DNA from: Atopobium sp. oral taxon 416
GTDB taxonomy: Bacteria; Actinomycetota; Coriobacteriia; Coriobacteriales; Atopobiaceae
DNA: 64,000 bases
Assembly (NCBI RefSeq): GCF_018128285.1
Contig: NZ_CP072380.1
Coordinates: forward strand, 2,170,001 to 2,234,000
Direction of reading: 5' to 3'
In this document: positions 1-8,850 of the stretch, in pieces
How positions within the stretch are numbered: the stretch's first letter is position 1
Layout: every line of letters starts with the position of its first letter
Made by a program: the position numbers and the translations under genes
Notes under the pieces: model-generated
Database searches by the model: none
What the model saw: the letters and a program-made list of their open reading frames with translations, nothing else
What the model was told of the DNA's origin: nothing

Positions 1-704
1 ATTCCAATCCCTATGACTGGAGAAACCTCGAGTGGAACAAATACAATAATCTCGCCTATGAGAAAGACGGCAAGACTCTCTCCCGGGAGGGCATCGATGT
101 CTCGCAGCACAACGGGGAGATTGACTGGAATGCTGTCAAAAAGGAAGGAATCGACTTCGCGATGGTCCGTGTAGGTGCACGCGCCAAAGATGCAGATGTG
201 ATCATTGAAGACTCTGTCTTAGAGCAGAATTTGGAAGGCGCAAAACGAAATAATATCGCCGTCGGGGCCTATTTCTATTCACAGGCAACCAACGCCGATG
301 AAGCACGAAACGAGGCCGAGTTTGTGCTCAGCAAGTTATCGGGTGAGGAACTTGATTACCCAATAGTCTTCGACTTTGAGCCGGAAAAAGGAGACAGAGC
401 CTATACCCTTTCAACCGAGCAACGCACCGATATCGCAAAGGCGTTCTGCTCGACCATCAAGGGCGCCGGGTACAACTCAGCAATCTACAGCAGTTCCTCT
501 GACTTAACCTGTCTCTACAATCTTGATGAGCTGGCACCCTATGGTTTCTGGTTGGCAGAGTATAATTACAAGCCTACCGCCGACATCGCCTTCGCCGTGT
601 GGCAGTACACCAATCAAGGCACACTTAAGGGCATCGACGGAGCAGTCGACCTCAACATTGATTTAACTCCTGCTTTACAAGCAGGTAAAGGAGATAATTC
701 ATGA
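1..704 (+). CDS. GH25 family lysozyme (muramidase), 5' end outside window
   Basis: The reading frame is open from base 3, so the gene starts before the window. The visible part carries a complete GH25 barrel: GIDVSQHNG near base 100, with the first catalytic-region Asp; the strand VGAYFYSQA; FDFEPEKG, with the acidic catalytic pair; and WQYTNQG followed by DLNID near the end. GH25 enzymes hydrolyse the beta-1,4 bond between N-acetylmuramic acid and N-acetylglucosamine in peptidoglycan. They usually act outside the cell or as phage or autolytic muramidases. The N-terminus is missing, so a signal peptide or wall-binding repeats cannot be judged. The stop codon overlaps the next gene's start (ATGA), suggesting translational coupling with the NUDIX gene. 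An internal ATG at 162 falls inside the barrel and is not a credible start. Confidence 0.88.
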   Translation, partial: SNPYDWRNLEWNKYNNLAYEKDGKTLSREGIDVSQHNGEIDWNAVKKEGIDFAMVRVGARAKDADVIIEDSVLEQNLEGAKRNNIAVGAYFYSQATNADEARNEAEFVLSKLSGEELDYPIVFDFEPEKGDRAYTLSTEQRTDIAKAFCSTIKGAGYNSAIYSSSSDLTCLYNLDELAPYGFWLAEYNYKPTADIAFAVWQYTNQGTLKGIDGAVDLNIDLTPALQAGKGDNS

Positions 705-1222
705 GCGAAATGATGGACCTGTACCTAAAGGACGGAATTAAAGCCGGCAAGGTGATTGAACGCCACGACGTTCGTCCACCCGGCTGCTATATCCTCTATG
801 TGTTAGCCATCCTCGAGAACCAGGATGGTTGTTTTCTGATCACCAAACGTGCAGAGGACAAGCAGTGGGCCGCAGGTCAGTGGGAAATCCCTGGTGGTGG
901 TGTCAGAGCCGGAGAAGGCTCAGAGCAGGCACTGCGCCGCGAAGTCTTTGAAGAGACCTCGCTCACGCTCGATTGCAACCAGTCACTCACCCCGGTCTAT
1001 CACTACCTCAATACTGATGAGGAACACCACGACAACTACCAGGTGGACATCTACCACCTGCGTCTGAGTCTCAATCTCTCCGATATCAAAATCGCCCACC
1101 GTGAGGTAACCGATGTACGGCTTGCCACGAAAGAAGAGATCTGCCGGCTCAATGCACAGGGGCAATTCCTTCACTATCAGCGCATCCAGGAAGCCTTGCA
1201 ACACGAGCAGGAAAGCAAATAA
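701..1222 (+). CDS. NUDIX hydrolase
   Basis: This 173-residue protein has a complete Nudix box: a Gly, five residues, Glu, seven residues, then REVFEETSL, matching GX5EX7REUXEEXGU. The box binds the divalent cation and catalyses hydrolysis of nucleoside diphosphates linked to another moiety. The exact substrate (a damaged or sugar-linked nucleotide) cannot be read from the sequence. The ATG overlaps the lysozyme stop by 4 bases, so the two genes are probably co-transcribed. The stop lies just before a stretch of transposon debris, so this is the last intact gene of the left block. Confidence 0.88.
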   Translation: MSEMMDLYLKDGIKAGKVIERHDVRPPGCYILYVLAILENQDGCFLITKRAEDKQWAAGQWEIPGGGVRAGEGSEQALRREVFEETSLTLDCNQSLTPVYHYLNTDEEHHDNYQVDIYHLRLSLNLSDIKIAHREVTDVRLATKEEICRLNAQGQFLHYQRIQEALQHEQESK

Positions 1223-1639
1223 GTCTCAGCGTCTTCCACAATGATATGAAAAGGAGACTGCCTGTCATTCCGGTGTACGGAGATGGTAGGCAGTACTCAT
1301 CAAGGTGTTAGATAAGCAATCAGTCCATATCAGTAGCATATTCACCATTCAATATTCACCATTCATGTAGTCAGCAATTTCTGCCGAATCATTGCACTTA
1401 GTAACGAATGCCTGAAAAAATCCCTTCTTACAGTGCGCTGATATCTGTCCTGCTTAAGGGCCAGCTAGGCTATAACTGGATACGAGGCTTGACTACCATA
1501 CGAGAGCACGATGGCAAGCAGCGATGTTCTCGCGATGTGGTAGTCCTTGGCGGTGTTGCTAACTAGCGCAGTAAGGACCTACCACCCATCTCTGGAAGAT
1601 GGAGGGCACTCGCAGTGTCCATCACGCCCAGAGGCGGTA

Positions 1640-1905
1640 CTGGTAAGTCTTTACTCACGCCTGCTTGAAGGCTCACGGTGGGATGGCAAAGGAAACACTA
1701 CGAAAGGCTGCACTGGCAGGGTGGAGAGGCCGAGGCGGCGCTCTTCGATGCCTTGGGGCACAGCTCTTGCCCGAGGTGCAGCTTGGGGAGAATAGCGATG
1801 TTCGGCCGTGAGCTTCAAAGGGTGCGCTGCTGGCGCTGCAATGCGTGCGGGTGCACCTTCATACCGACCAGCAAGACGATCTTCAAGGTGAGCCATAATC
1901 TTTAA
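1640..1905 (+). pseudogene. Transposase fragment with zinc-ribbon N-terminus
   Basis: A short open stretch (ATG/GTG-like start near 1678) encodes CPRC, about 20 residues, CWRCNACG, and then the run FIPTSKTIF. This is the zinc-ribbon start of InsA/IS1595-type transposases, where a Cys-x2-Cys pair is followed by a second pair and a TxTIF-like motif. The frame runs out right after it, and no catalytic domain follows. Between 1223 and 1640 I see no gene, only a short direct repeat (attcaccattcaatattcaccattc, split at about 1340-1366). It is a dead remnant; the family assignment is tentative. Confidence 0.5.
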
Positions 1906-2272
1906 CTCTGTTAGACCACTGTGGATATGAGGTCATGTCGCCTGCTCCCAGTTACTTAGGAAACGCAATCGGCATGCCCACGTAGCCTCTTCTGGTGGTC
2001 TGGTAGACGCCGTCGTGCCTGGTGGACTCAGGACATCCGCAGTGTGGGCATGTGGCGGACTTGCTGGCCTGCGATGCCAGCTTCTCGGCTATCATCTGCT
2101 TGAGGCCGGCGGTAAGTGCGACCCTCTCCTCGCAGGTCAGCTACTTTGCTAGTTGTCGTATCATGTCGAGCATGTGGGACCTTCTTCAGGTCGGTTTCTT
2201 GGTCGAACCCGATTGTAGGGTGATCCCGTGACATCTTTTCGCTTCCCTATATCTACAGTGGTCTAACAGGGT
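1906..2272. mobile_element. 365-bp MITE-like element with 26-27 bp terminal inverted repeats
   Basis: The left end reads CTCTGTTAGACCACTGTGGA from 1906. The right end, read on the minus strand from about 2271, gives CCCTGTTAGACCACTGTAGA. The match continues for about 27 bases with only a few mismatches. Inside, the minus strand holds a short frame with CPHCGCPESTRHDG, another zinc-ribbon fragment, but no DDE domain. The structure fits a miniature element or an internally deleted insertion sequence. No clear target duplication was identified. Confidence 0.55.
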
Positions 2273-2279
2273 CAAAGAG

Positions 2280-3475
2280 AACCCGCACAGTGTGCACAAG
2301 CACGCAAAGCAAGGCTTGTGAATGCCGAAGGGAAAGCCGCGCCCCGCCGAGTTCAAGGCGAGGGTCACAATCGAGGTCATGCACGCAAAGAAGACCGTCA
2401 ACGAGCTTACCTTTGAGCACGACCTAAAACCCCAACCTGGTCAAGAACTAGGTCTCAAAGGCTACCTTTGAGATAGCGTGTGTTCACGGCGTCCGAGGAC
2501 GAGCGGGAGTGCGACGAGCACCGGGAGGAGGTCGGCGAGCACGACCATCTTCAACACTGCCTGCTTAAGCGCTACAGCATCGACATAAAAGACATTCCTG
2601 GTCGATCCAAGAAACGCTGATATCAACGTGGTCAGGTAGCTCCAGCAGCTGTAGATCCCCAGGTTCACCTACTACTACAAGGCCAAGGGCCGCGCAGGCG
2701 CTCTTTTGAGGGATCTAATCGCAAGCGCGCCATGCGCATCGTAGATAACGTCCACCTAAAGCAGCCCTTATGCAGGTGTGGGAAGGATAAGCCGCACGCT
2801 CGAGGCATCGAGGTGCTGGGCGCGAAGGCTCATAGAGAAGATGGGTGTGTGCTCGATCTGTCCCAAGCCGGCCAGAAGCTCGGTAAAGCACCCCTGCCTG
2901 CTGAAGAACAAGGCGATACGCTTCCCCAACCAGGTAGCGTCGAGATCGCCTACATTTCGATAGGGGGCTTGTACCTGTATCTGATCTGTGTGATCGGCTG
3001 GTTCTTCCGCTGTGTCATGGGCCGGAAGGACTTCATCCGGCATGGGCGCCGCAGGTGTGTGCGAGTGCATGCACCAGGCACTGGAGGAGCACGGGAAAGC
3101 CTTCCTGCGCCAACTTCGACCAGGGATCGCTCTTCTCCGCCGCAACGTATAAGGGCCTGCTGGCTTGCTGAAACATCTGCCAGAGTATGGACGGCAAGGC
3201 CAAGTGGGTCGACAACACTATCGTAAAAGAGATGATCTAGAAGCCTCAAGAGTGAGTGTGTAAGGATCAACGAGTACAAAGCGTCCACCGAGCTCAAGAA
3301 GGCTCATCGCGGGCTTACGCTAAGCAGTACAACAACGAGCGGCTCCACCAGCTACTTAGCTACGAGACGCCCCTCAAACTGGTATCATTTAGGGCTGATG
3401 ACAGCTTAAGACCGCGGATTGAAGGAGGCAGGCACTCTTTCGGGGTTGATTTCAGTGTCGAATCAGCTGGGCCAC
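2280..3475 (+). pseudogene. IS3-family element, orfA and orfB heavily frameshifted
   Basis: An orfA start at 2322 encodes MPKGKPRPAEFKARVTIEV, the helix-turn-helix start typical of IS3 OrfA, then runs into stops. Pieces of the OrfB integrase follow in changing frames: an Ile-Asp-like IVDNVH and MGVCSICPKP near 2740-2860; EIAYISIGGLYLYLICVIG near 2940-3000 (first catalytic Asp region); FDQGS near 3120 (second Asp); and SMDGKAKWVDN, then QYNNERLHQLLSYETP, near 3180-3370 (around the catalytic Glu and the C-terminal tail). The order and content match one complete IS3 copy that has decayed through many indels. Confidence 0.75.
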
Positions 3476-3482
3476 TTTAATC

Positions 3483-3584
3483 AGATACAGCAATGGCAAT
3501 CAGACTGAGGCCGCCAAAAAGCTCGGTATCAGCCGAACGACCTTGTGGCGCATATTGAAAAAGCATGAAGGAAAAACTTCTTAG
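3483..3584 (+). pseudogene. Fis-type helix-turn-helix C-terminal fragment
   Basis: One frame reads NGNQTEAAKKLGISRTTLWR followed by ILKKHEGK and a stop at 3582-3584. This is the classic HTH_8 C-terminus of sigma-54-type or PrpR-type activators. Nothing upstream in this frame belongs to such a regulator, because the IS3 remnant abuts it. It is therefore the severed 3' end of a regulator gene destroyed by the IS insertion. The frame lies just downstream of trpA on the opposite strand, and the two genes converge. Confidence 0.65.
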
Positions 3585-3659
3585 CCTCCCCTCATGCTTT
3601 CAAACGTGTTTACTTATAATTGCAGGACTCAGTGCAATGCTTCGAGCCTTTGCTCGCTT

Positions 3660-4436
3660 CTATACTGCGTGTACCGCGTCCGCCATGGACTTCACGAACT
3701 CCCCGACCGGGCCTGCTGCATCCTCGCCGTACTTCGCAATGATCTTGACGATCGCGCTGCCGACGATGGCGCCGTCGGACAGTGATGTCATCTTCGCCGC
3801 CTGCTGCGGGCTGGAGATACCGAAGCCGACTGCACAGGGAATGTCCGTTGCAGACTTCACCAGTTTTGTCATCGCTGCGATATCGGTGGTGATCGCGCTT
3901 CTGGTACCGGTGACACCCAATGAGGACACCATGTAGACGAAGCCGTTGGCTTCCTTTGCGATCATCGTAATACGGTCCTGTGAAGTCGGAGCAATCATGG
4001 AGATCAGATCCATACCGCGCTCGGCAAAGGCTCCATCGAAGTCCGCTTTCTCCTCGTACGGTACATCCGGTAGGATCAGTCCGTCGATACCAGCCTCCTG
4101 GGCCTTCTGTGCAAACTTCTCGGTCCCATAGGAGAAGACCACGTTTGCATAGGTCATATATACCATCGGTACCGTGATCGTCTTACGTAATTCATGGGTG
4201 AGCGCAAAGACCTTGTCAGTCGTCGTACCCGCTGAAAGCGCGCGGTTGTCCGCCTCCATAATGACTGGGCCTTCTGCAGTCGGATCAGAGAATGGAATGC
4301 CCAACTCTACAAGATCCGCACCGTTGTCGACCGCAGCCTGCACAACCTTTTTAGTTGTCTGCAGGTCAGGGTCTCCGACTGTGATGAACGGTATAAACGC
4401 TTTATGATTCTCAAACGCCTTATGGATATTGCTCAT
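3660..4436 (-). CDS. trpA: Tryptophan synthase alpha chain
   Basis: This 258-residue TIM-barrel protein cleaves indole-3-glycerol phosphate to indole and glyceraldehyde-3-phosphate, and passes indole to TrpB. The catalytic Glu44 sits in LVELGIPFSDP, with Asp51 after it, in the usual family positions. The phosphate-binding GFGIS and GAIVGSA motifs are near the C-terminus. The ATG at 4436 was chosen over one five codons upstream because a GAGGGGGAG ribosome site precedes it. It is the last gene of the trp operon, 11 bases after trpB. Confidence 0.96.
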   Translation of the reverse strand: MSNIHKAFENHKAFIPFITVGDPDLQTTKKVVQAAVDNGADLVELGIPFSDPTAEGPVIMEADNRALSAGTTTDKVFALTHELRKTITVPMVYMTYANVVFSYGTEKFAQKAQEAGIDGLILPDVPYEEKADFDGAFAERGMDLISMIAPTSQDRITMIAKEANGFVYMVSSLGVTGTRSAITTDIAAMTKLVKSATDIPCAVGFGISSPQQAAKMTSLSDGAIVGSAIVKIIAKYGEDAAGPVGEFVKSMADAVHAV

Positions 4437-4447
4437 TGGTCTCCCCC

Positions 4448-5638
4448 TCACTCATGAATGTCGATACCGCGATAGCGGGCAACGGAGGCGCAGTCCTTGT
4501 CTCCTCTGCCAGAGAGCGTGACCACGATGATCTTGTCTTCTGACATCGTTGGCGCGAGCTTCATCGCATAGGCGAGAGCGTGCGCACTCTCAATTGCCGG
4601 GATGATGCCCTCGGTACGGCTCAGGTATTCAAAAGCATTCACTGCCTCGTTATCGGTGATTGCGACATACTGTGCGCGGCCGATATCGTGGAGGTAGGCG
4701 TGCTCAGGGCCGACGCCTGGATAGTCGAGGCCTGCAGAGATGGAGTAGACTGGAGCGATCTGGCCGTACTCATCCTGGCAGAAGTAGGACTTCATACCGT
4801 GGAAGATGCCGAGCCGACCGGTATTAATCGTAGCCGCTGTCTCCTTGGTGTGGATGCCACGTCCCGCAGCCTCGCAGCCGATGAGCTGTACGTCCTTATC
4901 GTGAATGAAGTGATAGAAGGAACCGATTGCATTGGAGCCGCCACCAACGCAGGCGATCACCGCGTCCGGCAGCCGTCCTTCCTTCTCATAGAGCTGAGCT
5001 TTGATCTCTTTTGAGATGACCGACTGGAAGTCACGCACCATCGTCGGGAAGGGGTGCGGTCCCATAACGGATCCCAGGCAGTAATGGGTGTCCGAGATAC
5101 GTGAGGTCCACTCACGCATCGCCTGTGAGACGGCGTCCTTGAGGGTGCCCGTACCGGTGGTAATCGGCACAACATTGGCACCCAAGAGCTTCATCTTGTA
5201 GACGTTGAGTGCCTGGCGCTCGCAGTCCACTTTGCCCATAAACACGACACACTCCATGCCCATGAGTGCAGCGACGGTAGCGGTCGCGACACCGTGCTGT
5301 CCGGCGCCGGTCTCCGCGATCAGACGGGTCTTCCCCATCTTCTTTGCCAGCAATGCCTGCCCTAAGCAATTGTTGATCTTGTGGGCGCCGGTGTGGTTCA
5401 GATCCTCACGTTTGAGGTAGATCTTGGCGCCACCCAGATCCTCGGTCATTTTCTTAGCGTAGTATAACCGGCTTGGACGGTTTGCATAGTCATGATAGAG
5501 CGTCTGCAGCTCTGCATTGAACTCAGGATCGTCCTTGTATTTGTTGTAGGCTTCTTCGAGTTCGATGACGGCATTCATCAGCGTTTCAGGGATATACTGC
5601 CCACCGTGTATACCGAAACGCCCCTTTGTGTTTGTCAT
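4448..5638 (-). CDS. trpB: Tryptophan synthase beta chain
   Basis: This 396-residue PLP enzyme condenses indole with L-serine to give L-tryptophan. The PLP-binding lysine is Lys87 in HTGAHKINN. The phosphate-cup motif GGGSNAIG and the C-terminal SGRGDKD are present. Length is normal for TrpB1. It lies between trpF (73 bases upstream) and trpA (11 bases downstream) and should form the alpha2-beta2 complex with TrpA. Confidence 0.97.
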   Translation of the reverse strand: MTNTKGRFGIHGGQYIPETLMNAVIELEEAYNKYKDDPEFNAELQTLYHDYANRPSRLYYAKKMTEDLGGAKIYLKREDLNHTGAHKINNCLGQALLAKKMGKTRLIAETGAGQHGVATATVAALMGMECVVFMGKVDCERQALNVYKMKLLGANVVPITTGTGTLKDAVSQAMREWTSRISDTHYCLGSVMGPHPFPTMVRDFQSVISKEIKAQLYEKEGRLPDAVIACVGGGSNAIGSFYHFIHDKDVQLIGCEAAGRGIHTKETAATINTGRLGIFHGMKSYFCQDEYGQIAPVYSISAGLDYPGVGPEHAYLHDIGRAQYVAITDNEAVNAFEYLSRTEGIIPAIESAHALAYAMKLAPTMSEDKIIVVTLSGRGDKDCASVARYRGIDIHE

Positions 5639-5711
5639 GATCTCCCTTTCATATTTAAGCTATTGCTCAAGCGTGTAAGCGCTTGTTGCTATCTATATGT
5701 ACTTGCTCCGC

Positions 5712-6353
5712 TCACCCCCGTGCAAGCTCACGATCCGTATCGTGAACCGCCTGCACAAACGCACGCATCTTCTGCGGATCCTTGAAGCCGTCGGTCTCAA
5801 GCGAAGAGCTCGCATCCACTGCAAGGGGCTTCGTTAAGCGTATAGCCTCTCCGACATTCTCCGGCGTCAGTCCTCCTGCCAAGAAGAAATCGCGCTTGAG
5901 GTTCTGGATGAGGCTCCAATCGAAGGACTCCCCGGTCCCTCCACCTCCGTGGTCGACGAGGACCAGATCGGCGTGGCTCTTCTCGACCGGGTCAACATCC
6001 TCAGCCGAGGCGATCGAGAATGCACGAATGATCGTTAGCGGTTTAGAGTCTTTCACAATGAGGGTATGGATCGCATCGACACGTGCGTCACCCTTGTCTT
6101 TGTGAAGCTGCGCCGCACCCAAGCCACAGGAGCGGGCGATATCAACCACAGCCTGAGCATCCATATCGTTCACAAAGACGCCGACCGCTTTGATGCTAGG
6201 AGCGAGACGTTGAATCAGCTGCTTTGCCTGATCGGGTCTGACATAGCGACGGCTCTTCTGCACAAAGATAAAGCCCACATAGTCCGGCTTCAGTTCATTG
6301 ACGACCTCGATGTCCTCAAGCCTTCTCATGCCGCACAGCTTGATCCTTGTCAT
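5712..6353 (-). CDS. trpF: Phosphoribosylanthranilate isomerase
   Basis: This 213-residue TIM-barrel isomerase converts N-(5-phosphoribosyl)anthranilate to the carboxyphenylamino-deoxyribulose phosphate. It starts TRIKLCGMRR, with the catalytic Cys in KxCG. It also has DYVGFIFVQKSRR, the second catalytic Asp in LVDHGGGGTG, and the phosphate-binding FFLAGGLTPENV. The start overlaps the trpC stop (ATGA), indicating coupled translation. It is a stand-alone gene, unlike the TrpC-TrpF fusions of enterobacteria. Confidence 0.95.
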   Translation of the reverse strand: MTRIKLCGMRRLEDIEVVNELKPDYVGFIFVQKSRRYVRPDQAKQLIQRLAPSIKAVGVFVNDMDAQAVVDIARSCGLGAAQLHKDKGDARVDAIHTLIVKDSKPLTIIRAFSIASAEDVDPVEKSHADLVLVDHGGGGTGESFDWSLIQNLKRDFFLAGGLTPENVGEAIRLTKPLAVDASSSLETDGFKDPQKMRAFVQAVHDTDRELARG

Positions 6354-7165
6354 GGCTCTCTCCTCCCTCTGTATTGCGATGCTGTCTGACCTTTGAGCCG
6401 CCTCAGCTCCGCTCCGGGATCCGCCGCACGCATCAGCTGCTCTCCCACGAGTAGCGCGTCTACACCGGCATCCTGCAACTCTTTCACGTCCTCAGGCGTG
6501 TGGATTCCACTCTCTGCGACGAAGATCACATTGTCAGGGGTCAACGCTCTCAGGCGCATGCTGTTGTGAATGTCCACGCTGAAGTCCCTGAGATCCCGAT
6601 TGTTGCAGCCGATGATACGGGCTCCTGCAGCGATCGCCATCTTCAGCTGTTCCCCGTCGTGAGCCTCAACCAACGCGGAGAGCCCAAGCTTATTGCAGAG
6701 TTTGATACCAGAGGCGAGCTCCTCTTGATCCATCAGGGCAACGATCAGCAGGACTGCCGAAGCACCCAATAGCTTCGCCTGATAGATCATGTACGGATCC
6801 ACTGTGAAGTCTTTGCGGAGTACTGGGATGGACACCGTACTGGCAATCTCGTTCAGATACTGGTCTGAGCCCTGGAACCACTTTGGTTCGGTTAACACGG
6901 AGATAGCCGCAGCCCCTGCCTTCTCATAGGCTTTCGCAATATCCAGATACGGAAACTCTGGTGCGATGAGGCCTTTGGAGGGGGAAGCTTTCTTGCACTC
7001 GCAGATGAAGCTCATACCCTCTGCCTTTAGGGCACGCTCGAAAGGAAAGTCGGTGTCACGGGGCAGCGCCAGCGCTTCGTCTTGTAGCTGATCGAGCGGC
7101 TTTTCCCGCTTGGCCTGCGCTACACGCTCACGGGCGTGTCCTGCCAGCTGATCCAAGATGTTCAC
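6350..7165 (-). CDS. trpC: Indole-3-glycerol phosphate synthase
   Basis: This 271-residue enzyme closes the indole ring to form indole-3-glycerol phosphate. Family hallmarks are visible: FICECKKASPSKG (catalytic Lys), VLTEPKWFQGS, PVLRKDF, GCNNRDL and VAESGI. The N-terminal helix (MNILDQLAGHARERV) is present, so it is full length. Its 3' end overlaps trpF by 4 bases. It follows trpD by about 43 bases on the same strand. Confidence 0.96.
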   Translation of the reverse strand: MNILDQLAGHARERVAQAKREKPLDQLQDEALALPRDTDFPFERALKAEGMSFICECKKASPSKGLIAPEFPYLDIAKAYEKAGAAAISVLTEPKWFQGSDQYLNEIASTVSIPVLRKDFTVDPYMIYQAKLLGASAVLLIVALMDQEELASGIKLCNKLGLSALVEAHDGEQLKMAIAAGARIIGCNNRDLRDFSVDIHNSMRLRALTPDNVIFVAESGIHTPEDVKELQDAGVDALLVGEQLMRAADPGAELRRLKGQTASQYRGRREP

Positions 7166-7208
7166 CGATACTCTCCTCCTCGCGTGTCTGGTTATTGATT
7201 CACAGATT

Positions 7209-8240
7209 TCAGTACACCGAGCGGTTCGATTCCTCGATTACGTTCTCCATGGTCTTCAATGCCTTGCCGGAATCGATCAGATCAGCGGCCATCTTGACAC
7301 CATCTGCCATGTTCTGGGTCTTTCTCGCTACAAAGAGCCCAGCTCCGGCATTGAGCAGGACAGAGTTCCGCTTGGGTCCCTGGATCTTCCCGGAGAGAAT
7401 ATCGCGGGTAATCTGTGCATTCTCTTGGGGGGTGTCACCCACGAGGTCTCCCTTCTTACCGGGCGTCATGCCGAAATCTTCCGGCTTGATCTTGGAGGTA
7501 CGGTAGTAGCCGTCGCGCAGCTCGCAAACCGTGGTCGGACCACAGGAACTGATCTCGTCGAGCTTCTCCATACCATAGACGACCATCGCGCGCTTCACGC
7601 CGAGGGAGTCAAGTACCTTTACGAGCGGCTCTACCAGGTACTCGTCGTAGACGCCAAGCACGAACATCTCCGGCTTTGCAGGGTTAGTCAAGGGTCCCAG
7701 GATATTGAAGACTGTTCTGAAGCCGAGTTCCTTACGGATCGGCCCGACGTACTTCATTGCTGCATGGTACTTCTGGGCAAACAGGAAGCAGAAGTTCGTC
7801 TTCTTGAGCATATCGAGAGCCTTGTCCGGATCCATGTTGATATTGACGCCCAGCGCCTCCAGGCAGTCTGCAGTGCCGGACAGCGAGGATGCCGCACGGT
7901 TGCCGTGCTTTGCGACCTTCACGCCGCTTGAAGCGATTACAAAGGCAGAGGTGGTGGAGATATTGAAGGAGTGCGCGCCATCGCCACCGGTGCCCACGAT
8001 CTCGAGGACTTCCATGCCGGGATGCGGTACCGGGGTCGCGAGGGATCGCATGGCCTCTGCACAGCCGGAGATCTCGTTGATCGTCTCAGCCTTGGTCGAC
8101 TTGGTGGAGAGGGCCGCCAAGAATGCTGCATTCTGCGTCGGGGTGGTCTTACCTTCCATGATCTCGCTCATCACGGTGTACGCCTCGTCGTAGGTTAAGT
8201 CCTCTTTGTCGACGATCTTCATGATTGCTTCTTTAATCAT
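7209..8240 (-). CDS. trpD: Anthranilate phosphoribosyltransferase
   Basis: This 343-residue enzyme transfers phosphoribose from PRPP to anthranilate. The PRPP and Mg-binding motif GTGGDG is followed by [12 protein letters not shown] and KHGNRAASS. The anthranilate-site stretch [19 protein letters not shown] is also intact. The ATG at 8240 has a good AAGGAG ribosome site, 7 bases away. It is 10 bases downstream of trpG, and the two are encoded separately. Confidence 0.97.
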   Translation of the reverse strand: MIKEAIMKIVDKEDLTYDEAYTVMSEIMEGKTTPTQNAAFLAALSTKSTKAETINEISGCAEAMRSLATPVPHPGMEVLEIVGTGGDGAHSFNISTTSAFVIASSGVKVAKHGNRAASSLSGTADCLEALGVNINMDPDKALDMLKKTNFCFLFAQKYHAAMKYVGPIRKELGFRTVFNILGPLTNPAKPEMFVLGVYDEYLVEPLVKVLDSLGVKRAMVVYGMEKLDEISSCGPTTVCELRDGYYRTSKIKPEDFGMTPGKKGDLVGDTPQENAQITRDILSGKIQGPKRNSVLLNAGAGLFVARKTQNMADGVKMAADLIDSGKALKTMENVIEESNRSVY

Positions 8241-8250
8241 TGTGTTCTCC

Positions 8251-8850
8251 TTAATCTTTAACAGTTGCCTGTTTCGCTTGCCTCGTTATGTCCAAGAAGT
8301 TCTTGAGTATCTCTTCGCCCCTCGGTGTCATGATCGATTCCGGATGGAACTGCACCCCGTAGATCGGAAGCTCCTTGTGTTCCACCGCCATGACCTCCCC
8401 ATCGTCTGCCACCGCAGTGACCTTGAGGCAATCCGGAATGGTATCCGCCTCGACGGCAAGGGAATGGTAACGGGCAACCTCGATCTGCTTGGGCAATCCC
8501 TTAAAGAGTGGGCTTGTGGTGTCGAGCGTGGCGATCGAGCTCTTCCCGTGCATCAGGGTCTTCGCGTAACCGATTGTGGCACCGAAGGCCTCACAGATCG
8601 CCTGCTCACCGAGACATACACCCAGAAGCGGGATCTTGGTTCCGAGCTCTTTCACCACATCCTCACAGATACCTGCATCCCTAGGCCTGCCCGGACCGGG
8701 AGAGATGATGATACCTTCAGGGTACATAGCCGCGATCTCCTCGGTCGTCTTTGCGTCATTGCGCCTGACCTGGATATCAGGATTGAGGCTTCCCACCAAC
8801 TGGTAGAGGTTGTAGGAAAAGCTGTCGTAGTTATCAATCAGTAGGATCAT
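8251..8850 (-). CDS. trpG: Anthranilate synthase component II (glutamine amidotransferase)
   Basis: This 199-residue class I glutamine amidotransferase supplies ammonia to TrpE. The nucleophilic Cys is in [11 protein letters not shown], and the His-x-Glu pair is in VQFHPESI. The oxyanion motif SPGPGRP is present. It starts within the last codons of trpE (4-base overlap), as expected for a two-subunit complex. A role shared with para-aminobenzoate synthesis (PabA) is possible, but the operon context favours TrpG. Confidence 0.95.
   Translation of the reverse strand: MILLIDNYDSFSYNLYQLVGSLNPDIQVRRNDAKTTEEIAAMYPEGIIISPGPGRPRDAGICEDVVKELGTKIPLLGVCLGEQAICEAFGATIGYAKTLMHGKSSIATLDTTSPLFKGLPKQIEVARYHSLAVEADTIPDCLKVTAVADDGEVMAVEHKELPIYGVQFHPESIMTPRGEEILKNFLDITRQAKQATVKD

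Noticed and set aside
8206-8844. A plus-strand frame of 212 codons over trpG
   Set aside because: It is a mirror of the intact trpG gene; no ribosome site and no family features.
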